DNA of 64,000 bases, taken from NCBI GenBank assembly GCA_947561395.2, contig OX387190.1:25042858-25106857 (forward strand), written 5' to 3'. Source of the DNA: Buxus sempervirens. Its lineage: Eukaryota > Streptophyta > Magnoliopsida > Buxales > Buxaceae. The position numbers and the translations under genes are program-made. This document shows positions 37,551-48,861 of this stretch, one piece after another. The stretch's first letter is position 1; each line of letters opens with the position of its first letter. The notes below the pieces were generated by a model. It was given only the letters and a program-made list of their open reading frames with translations. It ran no database searches and had not been told where the DNA came from.

Positions 37551-40500
37551 ACCCTAATTTTGTGTCTCGACCGGCTTGGTCTAGTGCGGTTTATGGTTCT
37601 TTCGGAATAGCCACTGCCTATTGGTTTAAGGGTATAGGCAGTCATCTTGTTTGAACTAGTCCATACAAAGATTGGCTAAGTGACCTGGTTATGACCAGAG
37701 GAACTATGTGAACACCTTAGGTCATCACGCATGGCAGGTTCCCACTTATGGATTGGATTTGACATCTAATATGCTCTCTTATTTTTCCTTATCTCTTTTC
37801 TTCTTCTTCTTTTTTTTTTTTTTCATTTTTTATCATTTCGTATGTACAAAGGAATCGGAGGAATGGGGGGTTGCAATGCTACATCCTACATGCAATAAAG
37901 TCAGCTTGTACACATGATGACACTTACAAAGATTTTTAAAAAATATACATATATAAAAGATCCAAATTAAACAAGGTACAATCTAAATAAAAAGCTAGAA
38001 AACCAAAAGAGACAAAATAGTGACATGTTCGGCCACAAAATTTCTATCATTTCAATCAAAAAAAAATTTTTTTTTTAAAGTTTTGCATTTAACATTTTTC
38101 CTTTTTTTTTTTCTTACTCTCTTCCTTTAATTCCATTGTCACATGTATTCTTGCTACAAAATTTATCCCTTAACAATCAAAAAAAGAATCCACCTTGGTG
38201 GCTCAATAACAAACTAGAAAAAAATTAACAAACTGAAGAAAAGAAAGTTACCGCTGCATTTTGCAACTCAGGTTCATAAACAAGTGACTTAAGAAACTAA
38301 ATTAGTTCAGGTAATCTCAAGGGATGGGTTGCTAATGACGCCCAAAAAATGGACTTAGAATGATTGTTTCAAGGGTCTGATCAGTTTGAAACTCCCCAAA
38401 AATCATGCCTTCCAAGCAACTTAATGAGACAGAAATTAAATGTGGTGCTTGGCGTTAAATCACTAAGGACGTGTATGGGTTAATTCAACCAAGAATTCAG
38501 AATCATAAGATTTTTTTTTTAATTATTTCAGATTACAAAAGAACCATTCTCATACTAATTGGCTATACCTAAGAAGATAAAAAAAAAAAAAAACAATTTT
38601 ATAGCATTTGGATGAAAAGGAGACGACTAAACCACCTGGAATTGAAGCTCTTGCAATGTCAACAACAGTCTTTCCTTTCTCAGTCGGTTTTGGACGACCA
38701 CTTGTGCTGCAATTTTCTCTTCAAACTCTTTTCTAAGAAGGTGTCTCAATGGAGTTCCTCCTCCTCTCTTCCTAAGAATCTCCCCTTAATTCCCTCAATG
38801 TTCTTCTCTTTTTCTTAGCACTAGGGGCTGCCCACGTTCTACGCGCAAAAGAAATGAATGTAGGCCCATCTAGAAAAATGCTCCCCATAATTGAGAAAAG
38901 AAAAACCGCATTACTGATTTGTTAAAAACTAAAAAGAGAAAAACTAAGAGACGATTCGGCATAGAAAATAAGGCCCGAATCTGCCATGTTCTCTTTATAT
39001 TAGTATTAGATGTGCTCTGTGTTTAGTCTTTTCACTCCTTCAATCGGTCTAAAAGAGAACCCCCTTAACTTTTAAAGGTTACTTTGCCTTCTTTTTCTAA
39101 AGACTCGTCCTCCTTTTTCTTTTCCTAAAGGCTCCGCCTCCTTTCCATGGCTTTTTCCTTTCCAAGACTTTTCATCCATTTTGTTGACCGTGCCTACCTA
39201 CTTTCCTACTTTCAAGGTAATAATGGTGGTGGCTGTTTTCAAACTCCTTACATGGAGTGATAAATTAGGACATCATTTTTAACCAAAAATTATTCCAATT
39301 GGATAATAGAGGAGTATACTTCAAGAATGAGGGAAACAAGAATTTCTTGCCATTGGAGCCACCCAATACATAACATATCAACATTCACACCCATTTTTGG
39401 CCTTCCTTTTTTTCTTTTTCCAAAAATTGTCCTCCACAATCAAAAGAATTCCAACATATAACCACCGCTCATACTAATGATGAAGGAATCAAAAGAATTC
39501 CACAATTAACAAGTTAGAATTAAATTAATTCGACACAAAAATGGGATTTACGAAGATACCTATATCTGTTTTGTTCTTTAAAGGAATGCAATGGAGTTGT
39601 GGTTCAATCCACATCAAAACCAAACATGAGTTGTTGATTGCTTAGTGGAAACCATATTCAGTCCACATCTTATCTGTCGCTATGCCGATGCACCAATTTA
39701 TAGCACAGATCAATAAAGGAATTCTCCTTTGAGTCAATTATTGGTGTAGCGAATGGAACCAACATTTTAGAATTTACTATACTTCCACTTTGAGGTTACC
39801 CCGGTTGGTTATAAAACTTATAAAAGACTATTTTCTAAAATTAGAATATATATAAATATTTATAAAATATGTACTTTTTATACATAAGATATGTAAAAAT
39901 AACATTTTTAATACATAAAAAATATTTAAAATAAATAAGGCGAAGTCAGGGTAGGGCGGGGGCGGGGGGCTAAACCTTAACTTGAGTTTAGCTATACCAA
40001 ACCCGTCCCATTAGGGGCGGGTGGGGCGGAGCGGGTTACCCGTTTAACCCCACCCCATTGCCATCGTTACCCTACCCGATTAAAAACCATAATTTTCAGA
40101 TTTTCATTGGCATTTGAAAATTGTGGTTTTAAATTCATTGTGTTTGATATCTCCAATTACATTTCTGAGCAAATGTTAAAACAAATTTTTTGGTGAATGA
40201 GGAAAGAATCAAATGGCCACAACCATATGCGAAAGTTGCCTTATTTAAAGAGTATTCCTGAGTGCCACACAGCCTTAGTGATCGGAGAAAGAAACAAATG
40301 TGCTTAAAGTTGCTTTAATTAGAGGGACTATTCTTTGCAAACTAAACTAGACAAACCAGTCAAACAGATGGAACTGCCAACTAATTTAGTTTTCTTATAA
40401 TTACGTACAATTAAATATGTTCTAATTGAACTGACACTTGGCATATGAATTGAGGTTAAAACGTACATAAGAAGTGGGGCTCTAGCATTTGTGAAATCCC

Positions 40501-41060
40501 CATCTTTCAAAGTTTTCATCTCAAGCATCACTTCATGGTTAGGCATTTAAATTAAATCTTTTTTTCTTTCCTCTCTCATTTATTTTTTTGTTTTGTTTTC
40601 TTTTTGTTTGCTTTTCTTTCTTTCTAAATCATAAATTTTTCTTTCTAAATCATAAATTAAATCTTTTCTTTCTTTCTAAATCATAATTGTGGCAGGAAGT
40701 ATAGAAGGTGGACTTTTACCAGTGATTCGCAAACGCACCATTACCAGCAGTAATAGTAGTAAACAATGGTAAAAGTATAATAGGTCATGGTGCGAATTGC
40801 TTCTCACAAGAAAGAGAGGGAAGAAAAAAAAACCTTTTACTGACGGTTATAATAGCCCATAAATATTTCTTTTATCAATGGTATTTATCTATTTATATCT
40901 ATACTACTATTAAAAACACAAACTACCTTAAGTGTTTTTTTTACTTCACAAGGTTTTTTTACTTTCACATACCTAAAATATCCTTCCTTATAGTCATTAA
41001 TTTCAAATATTTAAGTAAATTATTTTTTCAAAGTGTGCCATTTAATTAGCCAACATCAGG

Positions 41061-41299
41061 TGTGTGGAGATATTTTAAGGAACTCTTACTAAATTAGACT
41101 TCTTCTCCATAATTATCTCAATAGAGTTTTCTCCAATAATTATCTAAATAAAAGAATATTAATTGCAATACTTACCTCATAAAAGAAGAATTTTAATTAT
41201 CTCTTTTTTAGAATCTTTATTTTCAAAGTGGACACCTTTTCTATAATCCTAATGTGAACCTCTATAATTCACAAGAAGAAGATTTATTTAATTATTTAT
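41061..41299. repeat. Shared flank between the 3.9-kb element site and the Cassandra-like LTR
   Basis: Copy B counterpart of 21584-21813 and continuous with 41060, so the 3.9-kb element is absent here. No gene seen. Confidence 0.6.
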
Positions 41300-41654
41300 T
41301 GTAACGCTTCGGACCCATACCGAGCAAGATATTGTCCACTTTGGGCCCAATGGGCCCTCACGGATTTGTTCTCAAAGGATAACACGAGAAAACTTCCTAG
41401 TGGTCATCCATCATAGCACTACTCTCACCTGAGCACGCTTAACTTAAGAGTTCCAAGGGGATTAGTCCCATGTTATGTCTTAAAAGGCCTCTTACTTTGT
41501 AAGGGAGCACAAGACTGCTTATAATATCCTTGAGCGATGTGGGATCCTAGCCATATGCACATCCTTGCCTCGTAGCTCGTCACTGTGGTAGCTCGTCCAG
41601 GTGTCTCACCTCGCCCACATCACAGCCACCCACTCAGACAGCCAGGATGTCACA
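41300..41654 (-). mobile_element. Cassandra-type solo LTR carrying a 5S rRNA-like promoter
   Basis: A 355-bp insert with TG..CA ends (TGTAACGCTTCGG .. GGATGTCACA) is flanked by TTTAT (41295-41299 and 41655-41659). Copy A has a single TTTAT at 21809-21813, the empty site. On the minus strand 41380-41452 follows plant 5S rRNA: the box-A-like AGTTAAGCGTGCT (41432-41444) is exact, GAGAGTAGT follows, and TGATGGATGACC (41402-41413) corresponds to box C. Cassandra TRIM retrotransposons are known to carry such a 5S-derived pol III promoter in their LTRs. No second LTR is present here. Confidence 0.85.
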
Positions 41655-41702
41655 TTTATATTACAGATAGAAGTGATAAACTTCTAAAAGATACATCACT
41701 GT

Positions 41703-43835
41703 AAAACCCCGAATTTTTCAGATTATTAATTAATTAATATTAGATTATTTAAGACAATTTTAGCTAACCCAATGATGGAAATCCGAATTTGAAGTTGATC
41801 CAATAGTCGGATCTTAAGATTGAAGATAAATAATATTTAAAGTTTGATTTTAAATTTTATTGGTGGATTACACGGAATTTGATGCACATGAGGTGTATAG
41901 GATTACAACTCATTAAATTAGAATTAAATTAAAAGATATGGGCGTGCGTGCATGTTTTCCTTATAGAGTTTGAATGTTTTTGGAAGCTTTATAAAGGGTA
42001 TAGCTGTGCGATTAGGAGTTAAGAAAAAAATTTTGATTTTTGTTTCTCTTGCTCTGAACGACTGAAGGAAGAAGGGGAAACCAGCCGTGAGCAACTTTGG
42101 TAGATTCCTGGAGATCTAAATTAGTTTCAGAAAGAAGGAAGAAGGCTTGGTTGTGTTCTTGGTTGAAAGAGTTAAAGTAGCACCTTTCTTCAAATAAAGT
42201 TGCATGCTTTTGGATTAAATGCAAGTCTTGATCGTGAATATGCTTTTGATAGTTATCATGTGTTGAATCCTAGTGGTTTGATGATTTATGCGAAGATTAG
42301 AGTGCTGAAAATATAGTACGGAGGAGTTGTATCAGTTTTGTTGTTCTTATGATGAAGCATTGATGAAAATCCTTGATTTGATCTTAAAAAAATTTCTTTG
42401 GTATTGCTTGGAATAGTTGAACGTGTTTATTTAATGATCTTTGAGATTATTTGTAAAACCACAGAATTTAAGGAAATTAAATAATTAAATAAAATAACTA
42501 GAGGTGTTTTTATATAATGCAGAGAATGGGAATCAAGGCCAACTCGGAGAATTGCCGATTGACTTGATGCATGTGGAGACTTCAACCTAAGGTAAGTTAG
42601 GAGATTTTGTATTGATTTTATTTACTTGATATAGATTAATATTTAGTAAGTGGGCAAACTTGCTAAAAAGATTAATAATAATAAAATAGAAGGAAATGTT
42701 TTTTAGAAACCTCTTTTCATGGGTGGTTTGGGTGGCAAGGTTAGATTGCCTAGAGTTGGGTTGGGTGTTGGTTTTAGTGTTGAACCATAGGTCTAAGGGG
42801 AGGCTTATAGGGTTCTTTAGGATTTGGTTGAGTTGCTAAAAACCTAAAAAAAAAAAAGTGGACGTTCCCTTCTTTCACATCTATTCTTCCCTTGATTTGT
42901 TTTCTTTCATTTTTCTTTTCGATGGAGCCTATCAAACCTGAGAAGAGAAGGGTTTTGATTGTGTGAATCAGGTATGTCTTTAGAAATAAATCGGATCTAT
43001 ATATTTTGGATCAAGTGTCAATCTGTTCATGATAAAAAAATTCTGAGTTATTATTTTATGTTGATTTCTTGTTTAGATTAAAAATAGGAGAAGAGGATAC
43101 CGTATTTGGGGATTTAAGGTATGAAAACACCTTGGCCTTTTATCTCCATTCAAATGGCTTTGTGTTGCTGGAAAAATTCAGAGATCATGTCTATTTTGTA
43201 TAGGCATCAAAACCATATTTGAAGCTGTTCATGTTCTAGAATTAAGGCTATAGTGATAAGGGGTGTTCCTGATTGGAGTATTGATTCTTCGTGGAGGTTT
43301 CAAGTAAGGGAGTCATTAATTTTTAGGCCATCGTTTGATGTAAATCTGGTAGCAAGTATCTAATATATGCATTATTATTTTATGTGCAAAACCTGGAATC
43401 CGATCTGAAGATTTGTTGTGTTTCTTCATTGGGTTACAAAATGGAGTTAATATCTGGAAATTTTGGGGAGAATTTAGACTAAAACATTAGGTAAGTAGTC
43501 CCTTCAAATCTGTATAAAAATTTAGATTCGGGTTATATGAATGAAACCAATGGATTCTAATGTTACGGTAATTTTGCAGATTCTATAATTTTCGCAGTTT
43601 TGCATATTTAATAAATTCGCATTTTCTTATTATTGATCAAACTTGAATATTAGATGATGTATGATAATTTTTTGTGATAACCTTAATTAGAGAAATCATT
43701 GATCTTGAAATCTATCAGTAGGTTGCTATTAAGTTGGTATGATAAATTATGTGTGCAGGTTTTTGGTTTTGTATTATTTAATTGTTATATGATCTTGAAA
43801 ATTGGGTAATGATGTGATGAAATGTGGATAATCTG
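41703..43835 (+). mobile_element. Gypsy-type LTR fragment (start only)
   Basis: It starts TGTAAAACCCCGAATTTTTC, resembling the start of the 3.9-kb element (17641) and identical in type to 21857. A TATA-like TTTATAAAGGG lies near 41988. The rest (42000-43835) is AT-rich without recognisable coding. The expected end of the form ..CTACA or ..TTACA is not found in this orientation before 43836, where an inverted LTR end follows. Confidence 0.5.
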
Positions 43836-44345
43836 TGTAACGACTCGGAACCAGGTCTGCCCATCCAAGGCACTAACCTGTCCCTGGTCCTTACATGTAG
43901 GCCTTGTGGACCTAATAAAACACGGGTAATTTAAAACTTTTTTGTGCAAGTAACAGTGGATGAACAATTTATACATGTGCATATCAAAGGTGTATATAAA
44001 GGTAAACAAAGTCCTATGGTAGACAACAAGGTTAAATACATGCTCTATATGGCTAATACAAAATGATGGGTATCTAATCACTCATCTCAGTTACAATGTG
44101 CTACAAGTCCGAAAATATAACTGAATCATACATAAGAAATGAAGACCCTAGGTGGGACGATAATAGTTCTCCTTTCTATACCCAAGTACCTTAGCCTTGC
44201 CTTTTGTCCCACTCTGGTCCTTTACACCAAAAGTCGATGGCTGTGAAAACAAAATCGATAAAACAACTTATGAGATGAAGGCCTAGTAAGCAACACATGC
44301 ATGCTCGTGAAAACACAGTTCATGCTAGTATCATTCCGTGAAAAA
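43836..44345 (-). mobile_element. Inverted Gypsy-type LTR end
   Basis: It begins TGTAACGACTCGGAACCAGG, then GTCTGCCC and CCTGTCCCTGG. The reverse complement of the 3.9-kb element's end (21578 downward) reads TGTAGCGCCCCAGATTCGGG, then GTCTGCCC and CCTGTACCCG. The two are clearly related, so this LTR points the opposite way. Its other end was not located. Confidence 0.5.
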
Positions 44346-45209
44346 ACAGGGTTTTGATTCTAATAACACCTATAAGGGGGTGAATAGGTGTAGCACAGCG
44401 GAATAAAAATTTTTTATTAATTAAAGACAAGTCCTCAATTAATAGGCATGAACAAATCCTCAAAATAATTACTAACTATCAAGCCACCCAAATTGCAAAA
44501 TAAATAAAGCATGTAAAGAGATAAATAAGATAAGCTATTTGGTGACGAAGGGAAAACTTTATGAGAACTCCCACTAGAGAAAAACCCTTCAGGCTATGCA
44601 GGAGTCACCTAAAAGATCCAATATGAAAAGAAGACTTACAACTTGTAGTTCAGACGACTCAACCTCCCTATGCTAGACTCTGAAACTCACTGACTTGAAA
44701 GTATCTGAGAAACTCCTCAGATTTTCTCCACAACAACATCTCAGAACTCTGAAGATTTTCTCATACGATTATCCAAACAAATTCGCCTGGTATCTGTAGG
44801 AACTCCCACTATCAATCTCCCCAAACTGGAACTCCAAGGTTTTGAACAAGGAAGAATAGAAGGTTTGATGGCTCAAAAGAGGAAAACCTAGAAGAAGGGT
44901 TTTCCAGAAGAGAAAAGGATATTTTGGGGCTTCTAAAACGTGGCTCTCTTGGGTTTAAAAGGACCCTAATCTTATTTAAAGGTTCCCCAAGAAGTTTGAA
45001 GTCAATTCGAATTAAAACGAGTAAGTTATGTAATTTTTCGTAACTTTTCGGAAATTTTGCTGATTGAATGTTCGAACGTTCATCAAACGCGAGTCTGACA
45101 CCACCCTTTAGAAATTGAACGTTCGAACATTGCATCAAACGTTTTTCAAACGCCACCCTTCAAAAATTGTCGTTTGAACGTTACATCTAACGTTGATCAA
45201 ACGCCCGTA
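44346..45209. other. Repeat-derived segment with AACGTTCGAACGTT motifs
   Basis: Near 44370 is a palindromic CACCTATAAGGGGGTGAATAGGTG-type motif (each arm CACCTAT/ATAGGTG) often seen in plant repeats. From 45060 to 45200 three units carry the self-complementary GAACGTTCGAACGTT or a variant, followed by CATCAAACG. The minus-strand open frame at 44812-45156 has no recognised domain. No gene is called. Confidence 0.4.
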
Positions 45210-45683
45210 GACATTGCCAATGCCGCCATTGTAATCCACCCTGTTGGAGCTTACCAAGTCTACTGCCAGCCCTTATTTGCGTTCATTGAGAAATGGGCAT
45301 AAAAAAGATGGCCTAAGAGTGAGTGTATCACCAAAGAAATCAGAGTTCCAATTCCAGGATTCTGTCCTTATAACTTCAACCTCTTCCGGTTGGTTTGGCA
45401 ATCTGCATTTGTGGTCTTGACCACCATCTTATAAATTCTCCTCCCATTCTTTAACAGAGTGGTTGGAATCCTCGGTGCATTTGGCTTTTGGCCGCTAACA
45501 GTATACTTCCCCATTGAGATGTACATTGCTCAAAAGAAGATATCCAAGTGGAGCACTCCATGGCTTTGCCTCCAAATGCTTAGCATTGCTTGTCTAGTGG
45601 TATCGATTACTGCTGCAGCAGGTTCAATTGCCGGTGTAATGCTTGACCTTAAGGTCTATAGGCCCTTCAAGACTAGCTATTGA
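45210..45683 (+). pseudogene. Amino acid permease (AAP family) C-terminal fragment
   Basis: One continuous frame of 158 codons reads as the last part of a plant proton-coupled amino acid permease: DIANAAIVIH, GAYQVYCQPLFAFIEKWA, RVPIPGFCPYNFNLFRLVW, VVGILGAFGFWPLTVYFP, SKWSTPWLCLQMLS and the terminal DLKVYRPFKTSY. It has two in-frame TAA stops (45300-45302 after EKWA, and 45432-45434 after TTIL). The N-terminal two thirds are absent. Intact AAPs are plasma-membrane proteins of about 470-490 residues. It is adjacent to retroelement debris on its left. Confidence 0.88.
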
Positions 45684-46606
45684 ATCCTTGCCTTTTGTCA
45701 GTCACCTTCATTAACATCATCTTGATTAACTGCTCTAAGAGCAGGAATGAACTTGCGAATTTCAGTTCCTGTCCAAATTCTATTGCCAAGTTCATGTTCC
45801 TCACAATCTCATTGTGGTGTTACCGTTGTCATTACTTGTATCTTATGCTTGTTTTCTTCATACTGTTCTTTTTCCACCTTAATTAAAAGAGGGATCATGA
45901 ATTTATGCATAAGGAATTTAAATACAGAGTTCTATCTCAATTAATCTTGATTGTACTTCTGACACATGTTCACTTGTACCATGGTTCAGTCATGACTCAA
46001 ATATCAAGATACCTTGGATTTTACTCTCTACTCCATCATTTAAACTCCCCAAAATGGTGTGTTATTAATCAATGTCGACTGTTCAAATTTATGGGTCGAA
46101 AATGAGGCAATCTTAACCAATCTTTTCAAGCAGAACCCTCATTACAGCCATCCAATGTGGAAAGAATAATCATCACTGCTTAAGTAGAAAAATACCAAAC
46201 CAGTTGGACAAAGCAATTGATCTGATGTTTTAAGGAGATTTTTGAAGATAAATTCTGGGAAGAATCTAGGTCATGGGGCCATTGTTAGAAGAGGACTTGA
46301 AAGGGTTAGCTTCGGTATCTATTAATTAACTATACAAAAGTAAAAGGGTATAGTTAATAATCCAGAGGGTCCATCCTTTGGAATGTGATGTGAGTATTCA
46401 GATGAGTGGAAAAGGGTACACCTCTTGTTAAGAAAAAGTAAAACATCTCTTCTATTGACAACAATTGAAATAAAATAAAAAGCTACATATTCACCTAATC
46501 TAAAAAAAAATGTTAAAAGAGTTAAAGAGATTCATCCTAACCTGCCAAGTGCCAACCACATAAGAGACACCATCACTAAAGAACTACTTTCAACTTTTAA
46601 CCAATC
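45684..46606. other. Intergenic, nothing recognised
   Basis: AT-rich sequence after the AAP relic, which may include the old AAP 3' untranslated region (polypyrimidine tracts, TTTTTCCACC near 45870). Overlapping short open frames show no domain. Confidence 0.4.
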
Positions 46607-47158
46607 TCATGAGCAAGAAGCTATAAAAAAAAAAATCTCATGAGCAAGAAAAGCTTCAGCACTGGCATATTTCAACTTATCCTCTGTAAGCTCCCCATGA
46701 ATTCTTGTCCACCATGGTACCTTACTGGGAATTAAAGCATCCATGTGCTCACCCAAAACCACTTTCGCCAACCTCTCCAAACTGCACCGGCCAAGATCAG
46801 ATCTCTGCAGACGCTCCGCAGCCAGAGTTTGCAGTTCCACCGGGTTCTCCAGTCGCAAGTCTTGTTCCTCTTCAACCTTCTTGACAACCCCTTCGATGCC
46901 AACCCCAACAACGAGGGTATGAGAACTGGAGAGGAAGTCCTTTAGGGCTCTGGGGATAGAGTCGACATAACCCCGCGGAGCACTACGGTAGCGCCGGTCA
47001 GGCAGTTCATAGACAAGGCAGCGAGAGCCAATGCAAAGATTCAGAAGCTCAAGAGGGGTGTCTTCAAGGCCATTTCTTGTGTAGTTGAGCTGGCGATGAG
47101 CAGAAATGGCGACGATAGCTATTTTTGGTTTGGGCTTGAATTTTCCGAACTCTTGCAA
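46607..47158 (-). pseudogene. Werner-like 3'-5' exonuclease domain fragment
   Basis: A 183-codon open frame resembles the small plant WRN-exonuclease-like (DnaQ-fold) proteins: LLNLCIGSRCLVYEL, SIPRALKDFL, VVGVGIEGVVKKVEEEQDLR, NPVELQTLAAERL and the C-terminal KYASAEAFLAHEI. The N-terminal strand with the first catalytic Asp-x-Glu is missing. A stop lies directly upstream of the frame and no ATG is available before residue 130. The last motif has Glu in the usual Asp position (YAxxDAF). It is therefore a fragment. Its left end abuts a PPR relic on the opposite strand. Confidence 0.72.
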
Positions 47159-47880
47159 TTATGCGTCCGCAACGAACCCCGTAAGTATTACAAGCGAATT
47201 CATGGTTAGATAATTGTTTCAGGGCTTCCGTCGGATGTTTTTCTGGTCAATGTTCTTCTGCGTTCTTCCTGGAAATCTGGTTGCATTGACAGTGCACGAG
47301 TCCTATTTGATAAAATGGGTCAACGGAACCTAATCACGTGGTCTACGGTGATTTCCATGTACGCCCAATGTGATTATGGTGAACGGGCTCTGGTACTTTT
47401 CTCGGAATTTCGAAGATTTACATAAAAATCCGAATGAGTTCATCTTAGCTACTGCTATCCGAGTTTGCACGCAATTGGGAGCTGTTGATGAAGCTTCCCG
47501 AGTGCAGGATCAGGCTATTAAGACAGGTTTCGATCAGGATGTATTTGTGGGTACCTCGTTACTTGATTTTTATTAGAAGAATGGAGATATTGAGGAAGCA
47601 AGATTGGTTTTTGATGGTCGACCAGTGGTAACATGGGCAGAGTGAGGAGTCACTGCAATTGTTTGGCAAAATGAGGGAAACCAATGTTCTTCCTGATGGA
47701 TATGTTCTATGTAGTGTGATCAGCGCATGATCAATGTTGGAATTTATTGAAGTGGGGTAAACAAATCCATGCTCATGTCTTGAGGATTGGAATAGAAAAA
47801 GATGTTTCTCTGGTTAATGTGCTCATAGCTTTCTACTCAAAGTGTCACAGGGTTAAAATTGCACGAACATTATTTGATCC
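47142..47880 (+). pseudogene. Pentatricopeptide repeat (PPR) gene fragment, At4g39530-like
   Basis: Pieces in several frames read as a PLS-type PPR protein: ELLQLCVRNEPRKYYKRIHG, then a TAG stop, IIVSGLPSDVFLVNVLLRSS, SGCIDSARVLFDKMGQRNLI, TWSTVISMYAQ, NEFILATAIRVCTQLGAVDE, KTGFDQDVFVGTSLLDFY followed by a TAG, NGDIEEARLVFDG, LPDGYVLCSVISA and VLRIGIEKDVSLVNVLIAFY. Breaks are an in-frame TAG near 47206, a frameshift near 47410, a TAG near 47574, a deletion near 47640 and a TGA near 47728. PPR proteins edit or process organelle RNA. This copy has lost both its N-terminus and C-terminus. Confidence 0.85.
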
Positions 47881-48017
47881 GACGTGGGTGGTTAGGATGG
47901 ATTTATCACCCACGGGGACTATGTGATCATCTTTTTCACTGTTGGTACTGACTGTGTAATCATCTTGATCCTTGAGGATGGTGATCTTCATGGCTTCTGA
48001 ATTTCCTCTGTAACTGG

Positions 48018-48052
<35 letters not shown>

Positions 48053-48127
48053 AAACAAGTGTTCTTTAAAACATGAAACAAGAGGTATATGAAAAGAAAA
48101 GTGTTCTTTAAAAAAAAATTATATATA

Positions 48128-48171
<44 letters not shown>

Positions 48172-48861
48172 GGCAAAGAAGCTACAATCTCGATCAACCA
48201 GATGAGATTATTAGGGACGTAAAACAAAGAAAGAAGAAGATGGAGAAGAAGAGGTGTCTCCGTCCAAGAACCCAATATATAAATTAAGTGCAATCAAAAT
48301 CTAATCCTACTCAAACTTGGAAAATATAATTAGAAAGATAGTTCTAGTACGTGTCTGTAGGATATATTTTCTAAAGATATCTTTTTAAAGATAAACTACA
48401 AGTCTCCGCTTAAATTCTCTTGAAGCTGTGTTCTCAGTTGATTAGGATCCTTCATTAGTTCTTATGAAGAATCCTTTTCCCCATGGAGAGAACGAATACT
48501 CCTTAAATCTAATAAAACTATTCTTTTGAAAATTAATTTTTTTTTTATATTTTAAAAATACTAATTTTAATATTGTAACGACAAGCCTAGTGACATACAA
48601 GGATAGGTACACTTCCGAGTTTAGGCCCCTCCGTGTTTTTAAATAGTACAGATTCTTTGAAGCTTTGGCAAAACGAAATTCGCAAACCCTGTTACTTGTT
48701 TCTATCTCTAGACCTGATTATACAGAAATATAGGATCGAAATATTCTGGAAAAAAAACTTAAAATTCTAAATACATTTTAAAATTACCAATGATAAACTC
48801 TAGATTAAAAGAGAGATAGAGAGAGAGAGGCACCCAAAAAATCTCTGCTAATAAACTGCTC
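47881..48861. other. Intergenic with two long (AT)n runs
   Basis: (AT)n microsatellites at 48020-48049 and about 48129-48168 enclose a short segment with two copies of AGTGTTCTTTAAAA. A minus-strand open frame at 47845-48081 continues through the first run and is not recognised. No gene is called. Confidence 0.5.

Larger units (their letters stand above)
34332..41060. repeat. Cluster flank, copy B
   Basis: Matches 10629-17635 (A) and 55137-59520 (C). Unlike A it keeps the TTAATTAGATATTTTATTC region, into which a CACTA MITE has inserted, and a long GGT-rich array. From 38600 to 41060 it holds the same repeat pieces as 13590-17635. No gene was recognised. Open frames in the GGT-rich part are low-complexity. 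Confidence 0.75.

Noticed and set aside
37159..37654. Long open frames on both strands over the GGT-rich array (also 57531-58026)
   Set aside because: Simple-repeat composition keeps several frames open at once. There is no domain, and frames shift between copies.
44812..45156. 114-codon minus-strand open frame
   Set aside because: It overlaps repeat-derived DNA with AACGTTCGAACGTT units and has no recognisable domain.
46607..47158. Treating the Werner-like exonuclease frame as an intact gene
   Set aside because: There is no ATG in the first two thirds, a stop lies just upstream, and the first catalytic motif is missing.
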